Shown here: piece after piece, positions 5,887-12,171 of the stretch | How positions within the stretch are numbered: the stretch's first letter is position 1 | How the letters are laid out: every line of letters begins with the position of its first letter | NCBI GenBank assembly: GCA_031282485.1 | Contig: JAITDQ010000272.1 | Location: forward strand, 1-12,171 | From: Tannerella sp. | GTDB lineage: Bacteria > Bacteroidota > Bacteroidia > Bacteroidales > Tannerellaceae | Direction: 5' to 3' | DNA: 12,171 bases | Program-made: the position numbers and the translations under genes | The notes under the pieces: generated by a model | Databases searched by the model: none | The model's input: only the letters and a program-made list of their open reading frames with translations | What the model was told of the DNA's origin: nothing

Positions 5887-7407
5887 TCACTGATGTTGCG
5901 GGCGCAATAAATCATTGACGGTTTTGACGGGGTTAAATGTTTCTATCGGGACTTCAACAAAAACGGTATTCCAGTCGCTCATCGAACCGTTCCACAAGCC
6001 GGGCAGTTCAAGCGCCTTCAAGTCGCGTCCGTCTTTACTCTTTTTTGAGATAAAACCGGTATCCCTGTCCACGTAATCCGGCAGGTTGTACTTTTTGTCG
6101 TTCACATCCTTCAGTGCACAAACCAAATCAACCGGATTAAAATGCGAACCCTGTTCAAAAGCCTTCTTCGCCTCCGGGTTCGTCATGTCAATCTGCGAAC
6201 TCTCCAGAATCTGCGGCGAAATGGTGTTGTCCGAATTATAAGCAAGGAAAGGCCCTCCGCCCGGCTCGCCCGCGTTCTTCACCATACCGCAGACGCGCAA
6301 GGGACGCATCAGCTTCTTCTTTATGTAAAGCACAAGCTCCACATCTTCAAGAAACTTTGTCTCCGGGTTTTTTATGCACAGCACATCCTGAAGGAAATAA
6401 ATCATCTCTTCTATCTGCTCATGGGTATAATTGCCGCTTTCAATAAGACGCACATATCCGAATATCTTCTTCTGCAACGTCACAAGCACGCCGGCCAGCA
6501 CTTTTTTGAAACGTACGACGATGTCCTTCATGCCGTCGGGCGTTACGTTATCTATATTTTTTATGAAAACCACATCGCTGTCGAGCCGGTTGAGGTTTTG
6601 TATAAGAGCGCCATGCCCGCCCGGGCGGAACACGATCCGGCCTTTCGCATCACGGAACGGAGCATTCGCCCCGTCGACGGCAATCGTATCCGTATTCGCC
6701 GGCTGCGTACTGAAAGACAAATCATACGTGACGCCGTACCTCTTCTCATAGACCGCCTTTTTCTCCCGCACCAGCGCTTCAAACAAAGGCAAATGTTTCG
6801 GCGATACCGTAAAATGTATGTCGACGGTATGCTCCGAATTTGCGGCATACAGGGCGCCTTCGACCAGATGCTCTTCCATGGCGGTACGCGCGCCTTCCCG
6901 ATAGCGGTGGAACAACAGCAGCCCCTTGGGAAGGGAACCGTAACCAAGTCCTTCCGGCTTCAGCAGGTTTGCTGCGACAGTTTTATACCGTCCTTTTGCA
7001 AGAAGCGAAGGAATATCCGCGCCCTCATTTTTGCGGCAAACAACATTCAACGCCTCATAAAAGGCAAAATCCGGTATTCCGTCAAAAAAATCCTTCTCAA
7101 AATCAGTGACCGGCGTGTCATAAGAAGCCTGCAAAAACGCAGTCAGTTCCTTAAACATACGGCTTGCCGCGCCGGATGCAGGAACAAATTTCGTGATCCG
7201 TTTCTTACTCTTCAGGTAATTATCCCATGATTCGATAAAACGGTTCTGCCCGTCTTCGGTAAGACACAGGATGCCTTTCTCAACGGACGCCGATGATTTT
7301 ATTTTCAGGAAAGGAAACCCCTTAATGAAATAATTCAACTGTTCTTCAACCTGATTTTCCGTCAAATTCTTCGTTTTAAGCTGCAATAAATCTTCCGGTT
7401 TAAGCAT
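5887..7407 (-). CDS. DUF4301 family protein, possible UDP-sugar pyrophosphorylase-like nucleotidyltransferase
   Basis: The 506-residue soluble protein matches the DUF4301 family found mainly in Bacteroidota; its function is not described as far as I know. Conserved-looking blocks are KFVPASGAASRMFKEL (73-88), SLPKGLLLFHRY (158-169), FRPGGHGALIQNL (260-272), VVFIKNIDNVTPD (279-291) and MVKNAGEPGGGPFLAYN (375-391). The first resembles the nucleotide-binding loop of NTP transferases (PAxGxGTR). PGGHG followed by an NIDN motif resembles the PGHG and NxDN motifs of eukaryotic-type UDP-glucose/UDP-GlcNAc pyrophosphorylases. I infer a diverged GT-A nucleotidyltransferase. The ATG at 7407 is chosen over an in-frame GTG at 7446, because the promoter at 7451-7481 would start transcription at about the GTG. 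It is convergent with the toxin gene (32 bp apart) and divergent from relA. Confidence 0.85.
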   Translation of the reverse strand: MLKPEDLLQLKTKNLTENQVEEQLNYFIKGFPFLKIKSSASVEKGILCLTEDGQNRFIESWDNYLKSKKRITKFVPASGAASRMFKELTAFLQASYDTPVTDFEKDFFDGIPDFAFYEALNVVCRKNEGADIPSLLAKGRYKTVAANLLKPEGLGYGSLPKGLLLFHRYREGARTAMEEHLVEGALYAANSEHTVDIHFTVSPKHLPLFEALVREKKAVYEKRYGVTYDLSFSTQPANTDTIAVDGANAPFRDAKGRIVFRPGGHGALIQNLNRLDSDVVFIKNIDNVTPDGMKDIVVRFKKVLAGVLVTLQKKIFGYVRLIESGNYTHEQIEEMIYFLQDVLCIKNPETKFLEDVELVLYIKKKLMRPLRVCGMVKNAGEPGGGPFLAYNSDNTISPQILESSQIDMTNPEAKKAFEQGSHFNPVDLVCALKDVNDKKYNLPDYVDRDTGFISKKSKDGRDLKALELPGLWNGSMSDWNTVFVEVPIETFNPVKTVNDLLRPQHQ

Positions 7408-7450
7408 AACATAAAGTTTTTTTATTGGTTTAGCATTTTTTTTCACCCCC

Positions 7451-7481
7451 CAAAGATAAGCACTTATTCACAAAGAGCAAA
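7451..7481 (-). promoter_or_regulatory. Consensus Bacteroidota promoter of the DUF4301 gene
   Basis: On the minus strand TTTG (7478-7481) and TATCTTTG (7451-7458) are separated by exactly 19 bp. This is a full match to TTTG-N19-TAnnTTTG. It is the best promoter in the window. Transcription would begin near 7444-7446, giving a leader of about 40 bases to the ATG at 7407. Confidence 0.75.
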
Positions 7482-7518
7482 TACTTTTCGAGAAATAACG
7501 CGCCTGTCCGGGAAATAA

Positions 7519-7561
7519 ATTAAACGATCGTGCAATAGAATTAGTCATTGTATCGTTAAAT
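7519..7561. repeat. Inverted repeat in the divergent DUF4301/relA region
   Basis: ATTAAACGAT (7519-7528) and ATCGTTAAAT (7552-7561) are inverted with one mismatch and a 23-base spacer. The element lies between the two divergent promoters, about 17-60 bases upstream of the relA -7 box. It could be a regulator site; short AT-rich arms also arise by chance. Confidence 0.35.
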
Positions 7562-7577
7562 TGACGGGGCAAATCGC

Positions 7578-7585
7578 TATCTTTG
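7578..7585 (+). promoter_or_regulatory. -7 box of the relA-type gene
   Basis: TATCTTTG matches TAnnTTTG exactly and lies 28 bases before the ATG at 7614. I see no good -33 TTTG at the proper spacing (7555-7558 reads GTTA). This suggests a weaker or activator-dependent promoter. Confidence 0.55.
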
Positions 7586-7613
7586 CCGCAGGTAATGTAA
7601 TTCAGGTTTCGAT

Positions 7614-9830
7614 ATGACACAGACAGGCAAGTTTTTCACGGAAGAAGAGAAGAAAATATTTTTCTCCAAGTACAGGGAGTTAGTCAACGCGCTTTCGGAG
7701 AGTCTCGAAAAGGAAGATGTCCCGAAAATACGGCAGTTACTCAAACCGGTGGTCGCAATGGAATGTTATGGCCGCGACCGCAACGGGATCAACGGCATGC
7801 TTCGCAATATAGAAACAGCGTTGATCGCCACGAAGGATATCGGGCTTAAACGCACGTCCATTCTCGCGCTTATACTGTATCGCCCGGTTCTGAAAAAAGC
7901 GATTACAATAGAGGAAATCGAAAAAATATTCAGCACCGACGTTTCGCTTATTATCAACAGGCTGTTGAAAACGTCCGACCTCTACGCCCGCAACACGGCA
8001 ATAAACTCGGATAACTTCCACCGCCTGCTGTTCTCGTTCGCCGAAGACGTCCGCGTGATACTTATCATGATTGCCGACCGCCTCTGCATGATGCGCATGG
8101 GCAAAGAGATCGTCGAAGAGAAGGATCGCATACGGCTCGCTACCGAAGTCGCCTATCTGTACACGCCCCTGGCGCATCGACTCGGATTATACAAGATAAA
8201 AAGCGAAATGGAAGACCTGACGCTTAAATACATGGATCCCAAACAATATTATTATATCAAGGATAAACTCAACGAAACAAAACGTTCGCGCGACGCTTAT
8301 ATTGAGAAATTTATCGAACCCGTCCGTAGAAAACTGTATGAGGCCGGGTTAACGTTCGAAATCAAGGGACGGACGAAATCTATTCATTCGATAAACAACA
8401 AAATAAAGAAACAGAAAGTCGATTTTGAAGGCATATACGACCTGTTCGCCATCCGTATTGTCCTCGATTCGGAAAAGGAACGGGAACGTGCGGACTGCTG
8501 GCATGCGTTCTCCATCATAACCGACATGTATCAGCCCAACCCCCAACGCATGCGCGACTGGATTTCCGTGCCGAAGACGAACGGGTACGAAAGTCTGCAT
8601 ATCACCGTCCTGGGGCAGCAAAAACGCTGGGTCGAAGTGCAGATACGCACGGAACGTATGGACGAGATTGCCGAAAAAGGACTGGCGGCACACTGGAAAT
8701 ACAAAGGCGGACATGCGGAACAGGGTCTCGACGAGTTCCTGTCGGACGTACGCGCCGTACTCGAAACGCAAGGCTCGACGCCGATGGACTTGATGAAAGA
8801 ATTCAAAATGGACCTTTACCGGGACGAAATTTACGTCTTCACGCCAAACGGCGACCTGCTGAAACTCGGCAAAGGCGCAACGGTGCTCGATTTTGCCTTT
8901 GCCATTCATTCGAAGATCGGGAGCCGCTGCATCTCCGGGAAAGTGAACGGAAAGAATGTGCCGATAAAGCATGTCCTGAATAACGGGGATACGATAGAAG
9001 TCATCACCTCGCCGACACAAACGCCCAAACGTGACTGGCTCTCGTTCGTCGCCACCGCCAAAGCGCGTGCAAAAATAAAACAGGCGCTCCGCGAAGAATA
9101 CGCCAAAAGCGCCGACCTGGCCAAAGAACAGCTTCAACGACGCATGAAAAACCGCAAGGCGGATATCGAAGACGCCGTGCTGATGAGGTACATCAAGAAA
9201 AAAGGCTATAAAACGGTCACCGATTTCTACCTCGACATCGCCGAAGAAAAATTAGACATAAACACCGTGATCGACGAATGTGTCGAACTGGAACAGAAGG
9301 AAAAGGAAATCCCCGAACACGCCGAGACACGCAGCGCCGGAGAATATGTCGCCAACATCGAAGCAAAAGAACTGTCCACCCACCAGGACATCCTGGTGAT
9401 CGACCGCAACCTGACCGGCATAGATTACCGTCTCGCAAAATGCTGCAACCCAATATACGGCGATCCGGTTTTCGGATTCGTATCGACGCAGGGAATCAAA
9501 ATACACCGCATGGACTGCCCCAACGCCACAGAGATGCGCACCCGCTTCGGATACCGCATCATCCCCGCCGAATGGAGCGGCAAAGGCACAAGCGGATACG
9601 CCGTCGCACTGCGCATTGTAGGAAACGACGACATCGGCATCGTGACAAACATCACATCCGTAATCAGCAAGGAAAACCGCGTCTCGCTGCGTTCGATAAA
9701 CATCGATTCGGTCGACGGCCTTTTCCAGGGAACATTCACGATCATCATCCCCGACACATCCTCCCTGACGGTTTTAATCAAAAAACTGCAGGGCGTAAAA
9801 GGCGTGAAAAACGTCCACCGCATGAACTGA
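7614..9830 (+). CDS. RelA/SpoT family (p)ppGpp synthetase with degenerate hydrolase domain
   Basis: This 738-residue long RSH protein transfers pyrophosphate from ATP to GDP/GTP to make (p)ppGpp, the stringent-response alarmone. Domain order is HD-hydrolase-like (about 25-200), synthetase (about 235-365), TGS (about 404-465), helical/zinc-finger region with KCCNP (609-613) and HRMDC (631-635), and C-terminal ACT (about 660-738). The synthetase keeps GRTKSIHS (252-259), YDLFAIRI with Asp276, PKTNGYESLH (320-329) and VEVQIRT with Glu341; its charge motif is RMRD (312-315), close to the RxKD of bifunctional enzymes. In the HD part the metal-binding His and His-Asp pair are gone (LILYRP at 86-91 where LLHDVVED is expected), although ADRL (154-157) remains with His replaced by Cys158. 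I therefore expect synthesis without hydrolysis, as in RelA. Alarmone hydrolysis would need another enzyme elsewhere in the genome. Confidence 0.93.
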   Translation: MTQTGKFFTEEEKKIFFSKYRELVNALSESLEKEDVPKIRQLLKPVVAMECYGRDRNGINGMLRNIETALIATKDIGLKRTSILALILYRPVLKKAITIEEIEKIFSTDVSLIINRLLKTSDLYARNTAINSDNFHRLLFSFAEDVRVILIMIADRLCMMRMGKEIVEEKDRIRLATEVAYLYTPLAHRLGLYKIKSEMEDLTLKYMDPKQYYYIKDKLNETKRSRDAYIEKFIEPVRRKLYEAGLTFEIKGRTKSIHSINNKIKKQKVDFEGIYDLFAIRIVLDSEKERERADCWHAFSIITDMYQPNPQRMRDWISVPKTNGYESLHITVLGQQKRWVEVQIRTERMDEIAEKGLAAHWKYKGGHAEQGLDEFLSDVRAVLETQGSTPMDLMKEFKMDLYRDEIYVFTPNGDLLKLGKGATVLDFAFAIHSKIGSRCISGKVNGKNVPIKHVLNNGDTIEVITSPTQTPKRDWLSFVATAKARAKIKQALREEYAKSADLAKEQLQRRMKNRKADIEDAVLMRYIKKKGYKTVTDFYLDIAEEKLDINTVIDECVELEQKEKEIPEHAETRSAGEYVANIEAKELSTHQDILVIDRNLTGIDYRLAKCCNPIYGDPVFGFVSTQGIKIHRMDCPNATEMRTRFGYRIIPAEWSGKGTSGYAVALRIVGNDDIGIVTNITSVISKENRVSLRSINIDSVDGLFQGTFTIIIPDTSSLTVLIKKLQGVKGVKNVHRMN

Positions 9831-9884
9831 GCGCGCGAGCGGCCGGCAAACCGGAATGTCCCAGATCGAAACACCGATTGCAAA

Positions 9885-9900
9885 AAAAACAGCTGTTTTT
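9885..9900. repeat. Perfect 16-bp palindrome AAAAACAGCTGTTTTT
   Basis: The palindrome lies 55 bases after the relA stop and about 35 bases before the sigma-factor -7 box. With flanking A's and T's it could serve as a small bidirectional terminator or as an operator for the downstream gene. The stem has only two G-C pairs in its 8-bp arm and no loop, so a stable RNA hairpin is doubtful. Confidence 0.4.
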
Positions 9901-9933
9901 GTAAAAATATTCGCAGGAATAATTGAAACGTTG

Positions 9934-9941
9934 TATATTTG
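9934..9941 (+). promoter_or_regulatory. -7 box of the ECF sigma-factor gene
   Basis: TATATTTG matches TAnnTTTG exactly and ends 14 bases before the ATG at 9956, implying a very short leader. No convincing -33 TTTG occurs at 18-20 bp spacing. Its position makes the upstream in-frame TTG at 9923 an impossible start. Confidence 0.5.
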
Positions 9942-9955
9942 CAGTCATAATAAAC

Positions 9956-10480
9956 ATGATTATGACTCCAACCGGACAATTCAATTTTAACGAGTTCTAT
10001 TCGGCGTACTACAAAAGGACGTTTTTGTTTGCCAAATCATACGTGCATGACGAATGGGAGGCGGAAGATATTGCGTCCGAGGCGCTGATCAACCTGTGGG
10101 AGACCATGAAGGAACATGAAATCCATCATCCGCCGGCCTTTCTTTTAGGTATCGTAAAAAATAAGGCCATTGATTACCTCCGCCATGAAATAATACGGCA
10201 GAAAGCGCTGGAAGCCATGTCGGAAATCGGGATGCGGGAACTGAACACGCGCATCTCAACCCTGGAAGCCTGCGAACCCGAAAATATTTATTCCCGCGAT
10301 GTGGAACGCATTATCGAATCGACCTTACATTCCTTGCCGGTAAAGACGCGCGAGATTTTCCGGATGAGCCGGTATCATAACATGACAAAAAGCGAGATTG
10401 CCGAAAAATCGAACATGTCGTCCAAAGACATGCAAATCGGAGACTTTGCTTTTGGCGCGACAAAATTCAACTTCACATAA
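9956..10480 (+). CDS. ECF-type RNA polymerase sigma-70 factor, C-terminus disrupted (possible pseudogene)
   Basis: The 174-residue product belongs to the Bacteroidota ECF sigma-70 group, which directs RNA polymerase to target promoters, often of glycan-utilisation operons under an anti-sigma factor. Region 2 is clear: FNEFYSAYYKRTFLFAKSYV (11-30), EAEDIASEALINLWE (35-49), then PPAFLLGIVKNKAIDYLRHE (59-78). Region 4 begins normally (LHSLPVKTREIFRMSRYHNM, 124-143; TKSEIAEKSNMSSK, 144-157). It then diverges: the recognition helix and its usual LRxxL tail are replaced by DMQIGDFAFGATKFNFT. The product is about 15-20 residues short of typical members. No anti-sigma gene follows; a glycoside hydrolase starts 19 bp on. 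DNA binding at -35-type elements is probably lost. Start at ATG 9956; the ATG at 9962 is equally possible. Confidence 0.85.
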   Translation: MIMTPTGQFNFNEFYSAYYKRTFLFAKSYVHDEWEAEDIASEALINLWETMKEHEIHHPPAFLLGIVKNKAIDYLRHEIIRQKALEAMSEIGMRELNTRISTLEACEPENIYSRDVERIIESTLHSLPVKTREIFRMSRYHNMTKSEIAEKSNMSSKDMQIGDFAFGATKFNFT

Positions 10481-10499
10481 CAAATTAATTTATATCTAT

Positions 10500-12038
10500 A
10501 TGAATAGCCGATTTTTATTATCAGTCGCTTTATGGACTGTATGTGTAATTCCCACAGTCCATCCTTATAACGCAGGAGAACCTGAAGTAGCAAGTTATGC
10601 CGGGGACGGGTCTGATGCCGGGATTAATGTCAATGTCGATGTTTCCCGGGTTCATCATACCCTTAGAGGCGGAATGGGAGCTTCCTGGCATGCTATCAGT
10701 AAGGAATTACCCTTAAACAATGAAAAATATAAATATCCTGCAAGGGAGATTGCGCCGCGAGGCAGCGCTTACGGAGGCAATCCGCCCGTAACCGATACGG
10801 AGGCATGGCGTCAGGTAAAGCAATATGCCTCATGGCTGGGAATGAATTTTCTGAGGGTTGAACTGAGCCAGCGAATGTATGAACCGGAACGGGGAAAATT
10901 TGACTGGGAGAACGAAGAAATGCAGGCATTGTATCTCATTTTGGACTGGTGTGAGCAAAACGATGCCGATGTTTTCCTCCAGCAAATGTGGGGATATGTA
11001 GCGTGGAACGCCTGTCCGGGAGTGCATCCGCTGATCAGCGCACCCGAAAATCTTGACGATTTCGCCAACGGTATTGCCACATTGCTGGAGTATCTCACAA
11101 AAACCAAAGGGTACTCGTGTATCAAGTATTTCTGTATGACGAACGAACCTCCGGGAGGGCCGTGGGGTTACTGGTGGGAATATGGCGATGAAAAAGGGAA
11201 CGTTAATGATGCGTGGAAAAAGCTGAAGGAAGTATTTGATAAACGGGGAATAACGATTCCCATCTCAGGCCCTGACTGGACAAGTATGCCCGTCTTCAAT
11301 GAAGAAAAATTGACTTTTGCGCCGTATGTGCAAAGTGTTGACATACATTCTTACGATGGAATAAATGCTGCCGGCGAACTGAATCTGAAACGTTGGGCCG
11401 AATGGGCACATGCGAACGGAAAACCTTTTTTTCTGACGGAATATGGAAACATGAAACTTGGCTACGGAGACGATCATCCGGGGCCGAAGTCATTTGAGGC
11501 TTCCCTTTCGAATGCCGATGATGTGCTAAGGGCGTTACGAGCCGGTGTTGACGGGGTAAACCGCTGGAGTTTTACCAATCGGGGCAATCTGGACGGCCAG
11601 TGGCAACTCATTAAAACGTACGACAGGGAAAATAAAGTATATTTAAAGGATGTCGAACCCGAGAATGAAGCATTTTATGGTTTTGCCATTTTGTCACGTT
11701 TCTTTTCCAAGTACTCGTCGGTGGTCGAATGTTCGGTCAATCGGCCCGACAGCGTGTTGGTTTCTGCCGCATTGCTCAGTCCCAAAGGGGAGTTAAGTAT
11801 TTTTCTTGTGAATTCGACAAAGGATGATTTAACCGTCAACCTTGGGATAGCGTCCTTTCCGGAGAAAAAAATGAACATTTATCAGGTTACAAAAGAAACA
11901 GTTATCCGCCCGGGATTTGAAATGAATGTGATTCAACACTTTAATTCATCAAAAAAGATCCGGTTAAAACTTCCTGCCGGAAGCATCACGACTGTAAGCA
12001 GCTATTCCCTGAAACATAGTGATAAAGGCGTTTATTGA
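10500..12038 (+). CDS. Secreted clan GH-A glycoside hydrolase
   Basis: This 512-residue protein has a type I signal peptide (MNSRFLLSVALWTVCVIP; hydrophobic core about 5-18, no convincing lipobox). A TIM-barrel domain follows (about 50-385): GGMGASWHAI (58-67), WLGMNFLRVEL (112-122), then the clan GH-A catalytic pair, acid/base Glu216 in CMTNEPPGG and nucleophile Glu314 in FFLTEYGNM. Aromatic and polar clusters such as GPWGYWWEYGD (220-230), DIHSYDG (281-287) and NRWSFTNRG (354-362) would line the active site. The C-terminal part (about 386-505; ELSIFLVNST, LPAGSITTVSSY) looks like the beta-sandwich found in GH30, GH39 and GH79 enzymes. I cannot fix the family or substrate. It acts on extracellular or periplasmic glycans. 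The ATG at 10500 is chosen because it begins the signal peptide; the open frame extends upstream to 10398 over the sigma gene. No clear TAnnTTTG precedes it. Confidence 0.85.
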   Translation: MNSRFLLSVALWTVCVIPTVHPYNAGEPEVASYAGDGSDAGINVNVDVSRVHHTLRGGMGASWHAISKELPLNNEKYKYPAREIAPRGSAYGGNPPVTDTEAWRQVKQYASWLGMNFLRVELSQRMYEPERGKFDWENEEMQALYLILDWCEQNDADVFLQQMWGYVAWNACPGVHPLISAPENLDDFANGIATLLEYLTKTKGYSCIKYFCMTNEPPGGPWGYWWEYGDEKGNVNDAWKKLKEVFDKRGITIPISGPDWTSMPVFNEEKLTFAPYVQSVDIHSYDGINAAGELNLKRWAEWAHANGKPFFLTEYGNMKLGYGDDHPGPKSFEASLSNADDVLRALRAGVDGVNRWSFTNRGNLDGQWQLIKTYDRENKVYLKDVEPENEAFYGFAILSRFFSKYSSVVECSVNRPDSVLVSAALLSPKGELSIFLVNSTKDDLTVNLGIASFPEKKMNIYQVTKETVIRPGFEMNVIQHFNSSKKIRLKLPAGSITTVSSYSLKHSDKGVY

Positions 12039-12051
12039 TGTCAAAAAAGTA

Positions 12052-12171
12052 ATGTTTTACGCAAGAATCAACAAACTGAAAGTCTTCAACAAACGGGAAT
12101 GACTTATCGGGCTGTTCAATCGGGTGCAATTCAAATTGTCGCGCCCGTTAGGCAGCCATTCCAGGGGGCTT
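12052..12171 (+). pseudogene. Partial reading frame with an in-frame TGA, unidentified
   Basis: From ATG 12052 the frame encodes MFYARINKLKVFNKRE, reaches TGA at 12100-12102, and then stays open to the window edge as LIGLFNRVQFKLSRPLGSH and on. The two halves read like one continuous basic protein, and a single C-to-T change (CGA to TGA) would explain the stop. I do not recognise the family. It could equally be a chance frame. The next gene may start further right, outside the window. Confidence 0.3.

Noticed and set aside
6142..7230. Open frame of 362 codons on the plus strand
   Set aside because: It is antisense to the DUF4301 gene, is rich in Arg/His/Cys as shadow frames are, and has no promoter or domain.
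8349..9137. Open frame of 262 codons on the minus strand
   Set aside because: It is antisense to the synthetase and TGS parts of the RSH gene and shows no family features.
9278..9904. Open frame of 208 codons on the plus strand
   Set aside because: It overlaps the end of the RSH gene in another frame and is a very basic, low-complexity shadow sequence.
10454..12145. 10-bp inverted repeat GGCGCGACAA / TTGTCGCGCC flanking the GH-A gene, considered as ends of an inserted element
   Set aside because: The match does not extend beyond 10 bases, no target-site duplication is visible, and a 10-bp inverted pair within about 1.7 kb is expected roughly by chance.

Overview
This window looks like chromosomal DNA from a member of the order Bacteroidales (phylum Bacteroidota). 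Several genes are preceded by the Bacteroidota-type -7 box TAnnTTTG instead of a TATAAT box. Start codons sit behind A/T-rich leaders without a clear Shine-Dalgarno. The gene content also fits: a short SerA in a serC-serA-DUF1015 run, a DUF4301 protein, a Bacteroidota-type ECF sigma factor, and secreted glycoside hydrolases.

Layout, left to right. (1) 1-650, minus strand: the N-terminal 216 residues of a family GH95 lipoprotein (alpha-L-fucosidase type) that runs off the left edge. (2) 651-1273: a non-coding spacer with divergent promoters, a nine-unit 11-bp tandem repeat and a GC-richer block of unknown nature. (3) 1274-5310, plus strand: serC, serA, a DUF1015 protein and a HAD-family hydrolase. 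The first two catalyse the first two steps of phosphorylated serine synthesis. No classical serB is present, so the HAD protein and the DUF1015 protein are the interesting partners. (4) 5355-5854: a compact RHH-like antitoxin / RelE-ParE-like toxin pair with a 4-bp overlap. (5) 5887-7407, minus strand: a DUF4301 protein whose motifs look like a diverged UDP-sugar pyrophosphorylase. (6) 7614-9830, plus strand: a long RelA/SpoT homologue with an intact-looking synthetase but an eroded HD hydrolase domain. It is divergent from the DUF4301 gene across 206 bp. (7) 9956-10480: an ECF sigma factor whose region 4 breaks down at the recognition helix. (8) 10500-12038: a secreted clan GH-A glycoside hydrolase starting 19 bp after the sigma stop. 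(9) 12052-12171: a short reading frame of unknown identity, interrupted by an in-frame TGA, at the right edge.

Functionally the window mixes core metabolism (serine synthesis, (p)ppGpp control) with accessory glycan-degradation genes at both ends. The sigma/hydrolase pair at the right looks like a decayed or rearranged fragment of a polysaccharide-utilisation locus. I did not find an unmistakable new multi-gene system. The best leads are the nucleotidyltransferase-like reading of DUF4301, the unassigned DUF1015 and HAD proteins in the serine operon, the SerA and RSH catalytic-site departures, and the disrupted sigma factor.
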